Part shown: positions 1 to 7,613 of the stretch, piece by piece
Numbering within the stretch: position 1 is the stretch's first letter
How the letters are laid out: every line of letters begins with the position of its first letter
Assembly: GCF_006874625.1 (NCBI RefSeq)
Contig: NZ_CP030034.1
Coordinates: 2,604,001-2,668,000, forward strand
Direction: 5' to 3'
DNA: 64,000 nt
From: Bdellovibrio sp. NC01
Lineage (GTDB): Bacteria; Bdellovibrionota; Bdellovibrionia; Bdellovibrionales; Bdellovibrionaceae
Made by a program: the position numbers and the translations under genes
Notes under the pieces: generated by a model
What the model saw: the letters and a program-made list of their open reading frames with translations, nothing else
What the model was told of the DNA's origin: nothing
Database searches by the model: none

Positions 1-20
1 CATACTAAGAAGGAGATAGC

Positions 21-743
21 ATGAAACAATATATTCTGACTTCACTACTTGCTGTTTCTTTGATTTCATCAGCCGCGTTTGCGCAAGAGACCAAAACAGA
101 CGAGGCCGCACCAAAGGCTGAAGCTGAAAGTGCTGCGATGGCGCCTGAATCGACGGAGGCAACTTCTTCGACTGAAACTGCTGCGCCCGCGGAAAATACT
201 TCTGTAACGGAAATCAAACCGAAGAAAAAAGTGTCTTCGATTTCTTCTTACGCTGTGGGTCTTTCAACTTTGCAGTGGAACGAACCGTTGATCTTGAAAC
301 AAGCGGGTCAAACTTATAACGACGTTGCGAACTACAGCGGTCTTTCGATCAGCTTCCAGAAAGAAGTTGTGTATTACCGTTGGGGTTGGAACTTTGGTGG
401 CTTCTTTGGTACGGGACGCGCTAATGGTGGCGGCAACGTTTCTGCGATTACTTATCAAAAAGACAAACAAGCTTTTACAATTTTGGGGATCAGCCCGCGC
501 GCATTCTGGCGCCTGTCTGGTCGCGTGAATGTTGGCGTTACTGGCATGGCTTACATGCGCAGCGTAGACTGGCCTTCAGATACACCGGGCTTAACAGTTG
601 ATACGACTCGCAACTTTACTTTGACAGCTCTTGCAGATTTGAATTTGCGTCTGACTGACACGATTGATTTTTATCAGGGGATTGGGCCTTTGGATAAAGG
701 TGCCACGTTCTGGAAGATTGGATTAGCTTACAGATTCTATTAA
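21..743 (+). CDS. Outer-membrane beta-barrel protein
   Basis: This is an exported protein of 240 residues that probably forms a small outer-membrane barrel; no specific function is recognised. A clear signal peptide ends in SAAFAQ at about residue 22. Residues 23-75 are a low-complexity Ala/Glu/Thr linker, and the rest alternates polar and aromatic residues as barrel strands do. The protein ends in RFY, the terminal aromatic expected for BAM-dependent insertion. The ATG follows an AAGGAGA ribosome site at 10-16. It is followed by a strong terminator shared with the converging YceI gene. The barrel call rests on composition and the C-terminus, not on a recognised family. Confidence 0.75.
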   Translation: MKQYILTSLLAVSLISSAAFAQETKTDEAAPKAEAESAAMAPESTEATSSTETAAPAENTSVTEIKPKKKVSSISSYAVGLSTLQWNEPLILKQAGQTYNDVANYSGLSISFQKEVVYYRWGWNFGGFFGTGRANGGGNVSAITYQKDKQAFTILGISPRAFWRLSGRVNVGVTGMAYMRSVDWPSDTPGLTVDTTRNFTLTALADLNLRLTDTIDFYQGIGPLDKGATFWKIGLAYRFY

Positions 744-750
744 AAATAAA

Positions 751-778
751 AAAAGCCGTCAGAGATGACGGCTTTTTT
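751..778. terminator. Bidirectional intrinsic terminator
   Basis: An 11-bp perfect stem (751-761 with 766-776) has a GAGA loop, with A-run on one side and T-run on the other. It can therefore end both the barrel gene on + and the YceI gene on -. Confidence 0.9.
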
Positions 779-798
779 CTTTTTAAATTTCGTACAAA

Positions 799-1284
799 TT
801 AATTTTTCACTGGCACGGCTACATGAAGAACCACTTCGTCTTCAACACCGACACCCATGTAATTGATGTCTTTGATACCGTAATCAGCAATATTTACTTT
901 GAAATCTGCTTTCAAAACTTTGCCTTCGATTTTGTAAGTACCTTCGACTTCTTTTTCGATACCACGAACTTTTAGAACACCTTTACCCTTACCACCTTTA
1001 CCTGTCGCAGAGACAAGAACTGCTTCTGGGAATTTATCTGTTTCAAGATGCTTTTGCGTGTGCTTATCACGAAGCTCTACGCCCGTTTTCAAAGACTTCA
1101 AATTGACGACGATGTTTTGTGCAGAAACTTCGTCACCTTTAACGACAGCTTCGCCTTTTACTTCTGAAGTTTTCGCTTTGAAATCACCCATCGGGTTCAA
1201 TGTCACATCAACAGTTACTGACTGAGCAAATGCAGCGCTGCTAATTCCCATCGCGACAATCAATGATGCAAAAGTAAGTTTCAT
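799..1284 (-). CDS. YceI family periplasmic protein
   Basis: This 161-residue protein belongs to the YceI-like family, secreted lipocalin-fold proteins that bind polyisoprenoid or other lipids in the periplasm. The signal peptide ends at SAAFAQ (about residue 21). The family pattern is visible: an early strand with VDVTLNPMG, the LKTGVELRDKH segment matching the family motif around the ligand entrance, then FPEAVLVSATG and a C-terminal beta-rich half. The length is usual for the family. It is transcribed alone and converges on the preceding barrel gene. The ligand cannot be read from the sequence. Confidence 0.85.
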   Translation of the reverse strand: MKLTFASLIVAMGISSAAFAQSVTVDVTLNPMGDFKAKTSEVKGEAVVKGDEVSAQNIVVNLKSLKTGVELRDKHTQKHLETDKFPEAVLVSATGKGGKGKGVLKVRGIEKEVEGTYKIEGKVLKADFKVNIADYGIKDINYMGVGVEDEVVLHVAVPVKN

Positions 1285-1340
1285 TTCTAAGATCTCCTGT
1301 GGTTTTAATGCTTTCGAAAAAAATTATACCTTAATAATTA

Positions 1341-2321
1341 CTATTTAATACTCAGAATCCAGTCAGCGATCTTCTGTCTGTCCGCTGCACTTAACTGCCC
1401 GCCTTGTGGCATGTCGTTACGACCACCTGACACGCCCGCACCTTTTAAAGCAGAATAAAGCTTCGATCCACTTAAGCTTCCTTTTACAACCCAGCCACTG
1501 CTAATAGCTTTACTAAGGGTCAGGTTTACAAGGTTCGAGTGACAGCTTGTGCAGTTCGTATCTACAACCGCTTTCGCAGCAACCAACAATGGATCAGGTG
1601 CAACTACTGTCGAATCGTCCTGATAATTCATCAAAGACGGATCGTAGATCACGTTCGCAATTGAATTCTCACTCGCGATATAACGAGACATCACGTTCAA
1701 CTGCGGAGGCGTTAACAACAAATTTTCATCTGCTGGCACCGAGTACACCATAGCATCAAGAACATTTCCCAATGTCACGGTTTTATCTACATATGAAAAC
1801 TCAGTGGGAACGCCGGTTGTTGTGATTGTTCCTGTTTGGACAACACCGTTTACTAAAAGTGTGATGTCCTTCGGCTGAATACCAAACGAAACCGCGATAA
1901 CCATTTTATCGCCTTCGCTTGGAACATTTGCTGTTAATGAGGTGTAACGAGAAGCATCGGAAAAATGATACGCCGTAATTTTATTACTACTGACAGAAAC
2001 GCGTCCTTCATCTAATCCGGTACCAGAATTGATAGACAACAAAGTTCCAGTCGCCGATTTATTTGCCGCGATCACTGCACTGAAACGCTCTGCCATAAAC
2101 AGCGCGTTTTTCGTAACGGACCCACCACCTGAATAAGCCAAACGATCTGTCGTCAAAAGAGTCGAAAGATTTTCATTATCTATGTTCGAGGCGTATTCAG
2201 CCAGACTCGACTGATAAACGACGGAGTCCTGTACGACCATGTCGCTACAGTTTTGGAAACAGAGGATCAACACACTTGCCGATAGCAAGCCAGTGATTTT
2301 AAAAAAGTGCTTCTTCATCAT
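1341..2321 (-). CDS. Lipoprotein with LamG-like region and C-terminal heme c site
   Basis: This 326-residue exported protein has three parts. The N-terminus (ILCFQNCS) is an atypical lipobox with Cys25, a form shared with the gene at 6699. Residues about 70-225 look like a concanavalin/LamG sandwich, ending in a DAMVYSVPADENLL...MSRYIASE stretch typical of the last strand of such domains. The C-terminus has a single CTSCH heme c site (residues 257-261) and a possible axial methionine in NDMPQGG (about 304), as in small class I cytochromes. A sigma-28 type promoter lies just upstream. It probably sits in the outer membrane and carries electrons, but its partner is unknown. The CxxCH region resembles the one in the operon at 3392. 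Confidence 0.7.
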   Translation of the reverse strand: MMKKHFFKITGLLSASVLILCFQNCSDMVVQDSVVYQSSLAEYASNIDNENLSTLLTTDRLAYSGGGSVTKNALFMAERFSAVIAANKSATGTLLSINSGTGLDEGRVSVSSNKITAYHFSDASRYTSLTANVPSEGDKMVIAVSFGIQPKDITLLVNGVVQTGTITTTGVPTEFSYVDKTVTLGNVLDAMVYSVPADENLLLTPPQLNVMSRYIASENSIANVIYDPSLMNYQDDSTVVAPDPLLVAAKAVVDTNCTSCHSNLVNLTLSKAISSGWVVKGSLSGSKLYSALKGAGVSGGRNDMPQGGQLSAADRQKIADWILSIK

Positions 2322-2339
2322 TCCCCCGAGGTCTAGTTC

Positions 2340-2366
2340 TTATCGGCAGACCGCGAGAAAATTCCA
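2340..2366 (-). promoter_or_regulatory. Sigma-28 (FliA) type promoter
   Basis: On the minus strand, GCCGATAA (2340-2347) matches the sigma-28 -10 element in all eight positions. TGGAATTT lies 11 bases upstream (2359-2366) and matches TAAAGTTT at five of eight. The predicted start is near 2333, leaving a short leader with a GGGGGA ribosome site before the ATG at 2321. Confidence 0.6.
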
Positions 2367-2435
2367 TATCTAAATGCTCCATGTTTTTTCTGAGTAAATA
2401 GAACGTCTCATATTGCGAATTTACCAGCTAACTAT

Positions 2436-3305
2436 GTGAAGACACGGCTTAAGTTGATTCAAAAAATGACGATAAACCAATTGATGAAAACACTAATTGC
2501 AGCACTGACAATCTTCTTTGTTTCTTTCCATGCACAAGCGATGAAAATCACCGTCGTTAAAAATGGCAAGGCCTTGATCGATCTCGAGGGAGAAACAGCA
2601 AAAGTGGGTGACCAATTTTTTGCCATTAATGAAGAAGGCAAAAAGAAAGGTCTTTTGCAAATTCGCCAAGTTAAAGGTTCACGCGCTATCGCAGGTATCG
2701 TAAAAGGTAATGCCGCCGAAGGCTTTGTCCTTGAACCTCGTGATGAAAGCAGCACAAGAGGTTCTCACCGTTCAAAAGATAAAGCCGCTTGGGGTTTGTC
2801 TGCGGGTTATTCAATGAATAAGATGACTGTCAAACCAGCAAGCAGCTCTGTTGATTTGTCGGGCACGAGTTACAATCTTTTAGGCTTCTATCAAATGCAG
2901 CTGGATAAAAATATCAGTGTCAAATTCTCTGGCGGTTATCAAACGTTGGTTGCTAGCGGCACTGCTAGTTCTGCGATTTGCAATGGCTCGACAGATTGTA
3001 AAGTGGAACTTTCTTATCTGGGTGTCGATGCTCTGGTGCGCTACTCTTTCGTGAATTCTAAGACGATGGAATTCTGGGGTGGTGCGGGTCTTGGCTTCTT
3101 GTTTGCGATTGGTAAAACAAGTAACGTGCTTGATACAAGCAAAGTGACGACTAACCAAACTATCTTGGGATCTTTGGGCGTTGACTATAAGTTAAACAAG
3201 GACCATTTCATACCGTTCCAATTTGAATATGCCATGTTCCCTAACAACAGCACCTCATCTGCGAATCAAATGATTTTCTCAGTTGGGTACGGTTGGAACT
3301 TATAA
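2436..3305 (+). CDS. Exported outer-membrane beta-barrel protein
   Basis: This exported protein of up to 289 residues has a small N-terminal module and a C-terminal barrel. Residues about 36-110 form a compact beta-rich part (KITVVKNGKALIDLEG onwards); residues 115-289 alternate in the pattern of an eight-stranded barrel and end in GYGWNL. The start is uncertain: GTG at 2436, ATG at 2466 and ATG at 2484 are all in frame and none has a convincing ribosome site. The ATG at 2484 gives the neatest signal peptide (MKTLIAALTIFFVSFHAQA). Two cysteines (in ICNGSTDCK) could form a loop disulfide. The function is unknown. Confidence 0.7.
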   Translation: MKTRLKLIQKMTINQLMKTLIAALTIFFVSFHAQAMKITVVKNGKALIDLEGETAKVGDQFFAINEEGKKKGLLQIRQVKGSRAIAGIVKGNAAEGFVLEPRDESSTRGSHRSKDKAAWGLSAGYSMNKMTVKPASSSVDLSGTSYNLLGFYQMQLDKNISVKFSGGYQTLVASGTASSAICNGSTDCKVELSYLGVDALVRYSFVNSKTMEFWGGAGLGFLFAIGKTSNVLDTSKVTTNQTILGSLGVDYKLNKDHFIPFQFEYAMFPNNSTSSANQMIFSVGYGWNL

Positions 3306-3391
3306 AAATTTGAGATCTGTTCCATTAGCTGTCCAAAAGTCTTTAGTGTTACCAAGAACATACCGATTCGTTTAGACAGGGGGAACGAATC

Positions 3392-4990
3392 ATGAACGGT
3401 ATCTTATTGAAGATCGCTGTAGCGACAGCTTTCACTTCAACGGCTTCTGCTCAAGACCTCACTCCACAAGCTTTCTTTAATCGTTGTTATGTTCAGTTGA
3501 CTGGTAAACCAGTTCCTCTCAATCACGCATTGATGAAAAAAGTTATCGCCGGTCAAACGACGGCGCAAAGTGCATGCAGTGAGGTTCTACGCAAAGGCTT
3601 GCTTGCGAAATCTGGAGCATTAAACACGCCAGGCGATACTGAAAGTAAGGCCGTACTGAATACGTTCTATACGTTCCACCGCACGTGGTTCCCTACTAAC
3701 AATATCAATTCGATTTCGGGTTATTCCTCTGGCGAACAAAACGGCACAGCCGATCTTTATGATGCCTCAGAGCCCGCTCTTGCTGTTACTTATTCCGTAT
3801 TTGGTGTGGGTCAGAAATACTCTGACGTCTTAAACCGTACTACTGGTGTTCATGCCATGCGTTCTGAAGATGCGGCGGTCGCTGCCCGTATGAAATGGGT
3901 GGCTTCTCATCCAGGTCGTTTCATTAGAAATGATGCAGCTCAATCAACGTCGATGTTTTCGTTCCGTGAACCGTCTTCTGTAAATACGACGATCAGTCGT
4001 AACATCAACAAGCATCTTTCAACGAAAATTAAAATGCCACAAATCGAAGTGGGCACGCTGATTGGTATTCGTCCGACGACGGAGTCTGTGATGGTGCCAA
4101 ACATTTCACTCACTCCATTAGGTAGTGCCGCGACTGATAAAGGTTCGTATGCCGCTGGCAAATTGAATTATTCGTATGACTTCTTTAAACCGTTTGGTGG
4201 CGGTGTGCTTGGTTCCCCGATCTATGTTTTGCAAAACTTAGGTCACGGTTACAATATGAAGTTCAACGGCCAAACAAAAGTGGCGCGTCGTTGGTCACAA
4301 GCAAACATGAATACATTCTTGTGTGCGAGCCTACCCGCTTTGCGTGAAGCTGACGTTAAAAGTTTTGTAAGCACAACATCAACTGCTCCGTTTAGAAATT
4401 CCACTAGCTGCGTGATGTGCCATGCGACTTTAGATCCCATGGCTTACACGGCCCGTAACATCACTGTCGGTGCGACAGATATTTTCTTACCTAATAAAGA
4501 CGGCGATGACACCCGCGATGCAGCTGGTAAATTAATCGCCGCGCCACTTGCTTATGTCAGAACGGCTGTGGCAGTGACGACTTACAAACCCTTAAATGCG
4601 TCTGTCAGCGGCTGGCCGACAGAACCTGTGACGGATTTCCATTTGCAAAAACCAACGGGTCGTTTGTTCTTCCGTTCCTTCACAGGCGCTCTTGTTGATA
4701 AGTCCGTCGCTGATATGGCAGGCCTTGGTAAAGCGATGTCCGAAACGGATGACTACTACTTGTGTGCAGCGAAAAGATATTTCGAGTTTATGACTGGGAT
4801 TTCCGTGCCGTTGTACGATCGCACCGATCCACGCAACGCAGACATGAATAAGTCACTGACTGCGAATGACATTGCCGATCGAAACTTTATTGATGATCTG
4901 GCAAGCAAACTGCGCAGCACAGGTTCGGTGATCACGTTACTTGAAGATATTATGGCTTCTGATTACTACAAAAAAGAAAACTACAGATAA
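3392..4990 (+). CDS. Exported CxxCH protein, first gene of DUF1501-type operon
   Basis: This 532-residue secreted protein has a signal peptide ending at STASAQ and one heme c-type motif, CVMCH, at residues 340-344 followed by LDPMA. Its layout resembles the DUF1592/DUF1588/DUF1585 proteins, which pair with DUF1501 or DUF1552 proteins: a helical N-terminal repeat with regularly placed cysteines, the CxxCH followed by LDP, and a C-terminal CAAKRYFEFMTG...LLEDIMASDYYKK segment like DUF1585. The next gene is indeed DUF1501-like. The ATG follows a GGGGGAA ribosome site. The three genes 3392-7415 have gaps of only 8-12 bases, so they form an operon. The biochemical role of such pairs is not established; family assignment is by motif pattern only. 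Confidence 0.65.
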   Translation: MNGILLKIAVATAFTSTASAQDLTPQAFFNRCYVQLTGKPVPLNHALMKKVIAGQTTAQSACSEVLRKGLLAKSGALNTPGDTESKAVLNTFYTFHRTWFPTNNINSISGYSSGEQNGTADLYDASEPALAVTYSVFGVGQKYSDVLNRTTGVHAMRSEDAAVAARMKWVASHPGRFIRNDAAQSTSMFSFREPSSVNTTISRNINKHLSTKIKMPQIEVGTLIGIRPTTESVMVPNISLTPLGSAATDKGSYAAGKLNYSYDFFKPFGGGVLGSPIYVLQNLGHGYNMKFNGQTKVARRWSQANMNTFLCASLPALREADVKSFVSTTSTAPFRNSTSCVMCHATLDPMAYTARNITVGATDIFLPNKDGDDTRDAAGKLIAAPLAYVRTAVAVTTYKPLNASVSGWPTEPVTDFHLQKPTGRLFFRSFTGALVDKSVADMAGLGKAMSETDDYYLCAAKRYFEFMTGISVPLYDRTDPRNADMNKSLTANDIADRNFIDDLASKLRSTGSVITLLEDIMASDYYKKENYR

Positions 4991-5002
4991 GGAGTTTCGA
5001 AA

Positions 5003-6688
5003 ATGTGTGATAGTCCAAAGAAAACACAAATGAATCGTCGAAACTTCCTTGGCAGTGCCCTGACAATCGGTGCCGGAACTTTTTTGTTCGATCCATTTCG
5101 TGCATTGACAGAAGGCATTGTCGACAATTTGATTTTGCAAGCTCACGCGGAAACGACAGGTACGCAAGGCAGTCGTAACTATGTGAATATTCAAATGTCA
5201 GGCGCACCTATTCGCTACCAATTTGACCAATGGTTAAGAACAGCGTCCAGTGACCCTGCCCTTGCCACAGTGTCGTCGACGAAAATGGTCAATCCGATGA
5301 TCTGTAACGCATTCGAATGGAATTCATCAGGTGTGGCGACGCCGATTTATAAGACCACGACTTATCGTGGCATCATCGTTCCCATTTTATTTAGTCAAAA
5401 CGTTTACAATTCCAAAGGACAAAAACGTCCGTTAACGGATCTTTTGAATCACATGCTTGTGGTTCGTGGCTTCGGTTCGGGTCTTGATGGTCATCAATTC
5501 AATATGTTGATGCAGCAACAACCGATCGGCGGTGTCGCAACGATCAACGCAGTCAGTGCTGAAAGTAACAAAATGACTTTCGATGCCATTCAGTGGCCTG
5601 ATCGCGGCGGTAATAGCTCTTTCGTATCGCCGTCAGGAAAAGCGCAAAGTAAATTAACGGGCTCGACTCCCCTGTCAGCTTTGATGGAAGGTTTTGCAGC
5701 ACCGGGAAACAAAGGCGCTTCCAATCTGAAGGCGAACTATAAAGATGCGATGGAGTTGGCGCAAGCACGCTTGAAAGCTTACTCACGCTCTGAAAACTCG
5801 GGGGCGAAAATCGTGGGTCAGAATCTGACGAACGCGACCGAAATGATGAAAAAAGGCGTGTCGAATTTAACAAGCTATTGGGCGGCAGCAGTTCCACGTT
5901 ATAAAGCTGCGATTGAATCTTCGGTTCGCGAATCCAATCTTGCATACATCAGCGACAAAGTTTTGAAATCGTCTGAAAGTGCGCAATGGGCTGTCGGCAC
6001 TGGCGACATTCTTAAAATTAGCAAAGAATTTGACGTTCGCACTGCCATTGAAAATGCAACGATTCAGAATCTTGCAGAAAGCTTGGCGCTTGCCGAATAT
6101 ATTTTGAAAGAAGGCTTAGCGGCTTCCATCGATGTGCGTTCTGATTCTTTGAATGGTCTTATGCTTCGTGGTGTTGGTGAAACAGCAGCCACAGCACGAA
6201 ATTTAGGTCTTGATATGCATGCAACAGGCTCACCGATGGTGGTGCTTCTTGCAACAGCCTACTATCGCGGTTTGACTGCGGGTATTTTGGAATTGATGGA
6301 TCAGTTGGGCCCAACTATCTGGGAAAACACCGTGGTGCAAGTTCAAGGTGACTTCGGTCGCACCGGCCGCACGAATGGCACTGGCAGTGACCACGGTTAC
6401 AATCAGATGGTGACATCTGCATTCTCTGGCGCATTCAACAATGGTCCGATCGTTGTTGGTAATATCTCTTTGAACGGCCCGGGTACTAATTACGAAGGTA
6501 CGCAAGGTGTGGGCGCTGCGATCAGTGGCTACAATCAAAAAGGTATTCCGACTCCGACAATGGCGGCTTCGACTGTGACAACTCTTTTAGGTGTTGATCA
6601 CAATCCGTTCACGAACACGGCGGCTTCGCTTGTGAATTTATCGGGTGGCCAATTAAAAGCACTCGCAACACCGAAGATTGTGACTTAG
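5003..6688 (+). CDS. Tat-exported DUF1501-like protein
   Basis: The 561-residue product begins with a twin-arginine signal (NRRNFLGSALTIGAG), so it is exported folded, probably with a metal or cofactor. Near the C-terminus the FGRTGRTNG...GSDHGYNQ stretch (about 450-470) matches the hallmark of DUF1501 proteins, which have a sulfatase/alkaline phosphatase-like fold. The middle region is helical and Ala-rich. It is the second gene of the operon, 12 bases after the CxxCH gene. Pairing of a DUF1501 protein with a cytochrome-like partner is a recurring arrangement in environmental bacteria, with no settled function. The start has an AAGGAG site; a later ATG (MNRRNF, residue 11) is also possible. 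Confidence 0.7.
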   Translation: MCDSPKKTQMNRRNFLGSALTIGAGTFLFDPFRALTEGIVDNLILQAHAETTGTQGSRNYVNIQMSGAPIRYQFDQWLRTASSDPALATVSSTKMVNPMICNAFEWNSSGVATPIYKTTTYRGIIVPILFSQNVYNSKGQKRPLTDLLNHMLVVRGFGSGLDGHQFNMLMQQQPIGGVATINAVSAESNKMTFDAIQWPDRGGNSSFVSPSGKAQSKLTGSTPLSALMEGFAAPGNKGASNLKANYKDAMELAQARLKAYSRSENSGAKIVGQNLTNATEMMKKGVSNLTSYWAAAVPRYKAAIESSVRESNLAYISDKVLKSSESAQWAVGTGDILKISKEFDVRTAIENATIQNLAESLALAEYILKEGLAASIDVRSDSLNGLMLRGVGETAATARNLGLDMHATGSPMVVLLATAYYRGLTAGILELMDQLGPTIWENTVVQVQGDFGRTGRTNGTGSDHGYNQMVTSAFSGAFNNGPIVVGNISLNGPGTNYEGTQGVGAAISGYNQKGIPTPTMAASTVTTLLGVDHNPFTNTAASLVNLSGGQLKALATPKIVT

Positions 6689-6698
6689 GAGATTGCTG

Positions 6699-7415
6699 AT
6701 GAAAAAAAGAATTTCCTTATCCGTTTTATTGTTACTTGGCGTAGTGACGACACAGTTCTATCAAAACTGTGCGCCGCTTGAACAAATGAATGATTTGGCG
6801 TCCATGAACTCGGCAAGTTCAGCGGACTCAGCCGCCGATGACACGGCTGTGGATTCTCCGGGTATTCACCCCGTCGAAGCTGCAACGAAAGTTTCAGCGC
6901 GCAAAGTACACGTTGTATCGAAAGATTATGTTGCAAGCATTTTCAGAGAAGTCTTTACGTCAACTGCAACACCCGTCACAAACCTTGATGCACTTATCGA
7001 TAAATGGGTGACGTTCAAAGGGGCACAGTTCGGCGGTTCGTGCGATATGTATTCAAGCTTTTCGACAAGAGATTGCAACGGTTCGATTTCGAACACAGAT
7101 CTTGGGTATTTTACTGACGACAATACTGTGCGCGAATCATTCCGTGTGCAAATGTGCGAAAACGTTTTAGGTGTGGATGCTGGTGTTTCAGCTGCACTTG
7201 AAAAAGTCAGTCTGACGATGGCGTCACCTATCAACCCAACGAATGTGGCGCTAGCTCACAGCTTGTTCTATCGTGGCAATCCGCCTGAAGAACTCACTGT
7301 GAATACGTTGATTGATTTAAACACGACTTTGACTGCTGCCAATGCGCCTTTAAAAGAGCGCTGGAGAGCCGTTTTAACCCAAGTTTGCGAATCCCCAGGC
7401 TGGCAGTTATTTTAG
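6699..7415 (+). CDS. YQNC-type lipoprotein, third gene of DUF1501 operon
   Basis: This lipoprotein of 238 residues has a hydrophobic N-terminus ending in TTQFYQNCAPL. The cysteine follows Asn rather than the usual Gly/Ala/Ser, like the lipoprotein at 1341. After a Ser/Ala-rich linker the mature part has several cysteines (GGSCDMY, RDCNG, VQMCEN, TQVCES). Its C-terminus (KERWRAVLTQVCESPGWQLF) resembles the last helix of DUF1585/DUF1800-type proteins. I start it at the ATG 6699, 7 bases after AGGAG; a TTG at 6693 is also in frame. Its position suggests it anchors or accompanies the two preceding exported proteins. No catalytic motif is seen. Confidence 0.65.
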   Translation: MKKRISLSVLLLLGVVTTQFYQNCAPLEQMNDLASMNSASSADSAADDTAVDSPGIHPVEAATKVSARKVHVVSKDYVASIFREVFTSTATPVTNLDALIDKWVTFKGAQFGGSCDMYSSFSTRDCNGSISNTDLGYFTDDNTVRESFRVQMCENVLGVDAGVSAALEKVSLTMASPINPTNVALAHSLFYRGNPPEELTVNTLIDLNTTLTAANAPLKERWRAVLTQVCESPGWQLF

Positions 7416-7499
7416 CTGACTGTGCTTCGGCTTCGCCGGGGCTTCACTGCCGAGTGTTGGCAAGTGTCTCATCTTTAGACAGCTGACCAAGAGTCAGCT
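7414..7499 (+). other. Structured 3' region downstream of the DUF1501 operon
   Basis: An 8-bp inverted repeat (AGCTGACT 7414-7421, AGTCAGCT 7492-7499) brackets a GC-rich stretch with a smaller GTCT/AGAC hairpin inside. It begins inside the last codons of the operon and ends just before the terminator. It could stabilise the mRNA end or be a processed small RNA. Confidence 0.4.
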
Positions 7500-7504
7500 C
7501 AAAC

Positions 7505-7532
7505 AAGAGCCCGTTTCGGGCTCTTTCTTTTT
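7505..7532 (+). terminator. Intrinsic terminator of the DUF1501 operon
   Basis: AAGAGCCCG (7505-7513) pairs with CGGGCTCTT (7517-7525) over a TTT loop and is followed by a T-rich run. This is a standard rho-independent terminator. Confidence 0.9.
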
Positions 7533-7613
7533 GGAATCTCCTTTGCTTAAAAGGCAAACCCCCAACCCCTGAAGACATGGAGTTGGGCGCACTTTATTCG
7601 TGGGAGATAGCCG

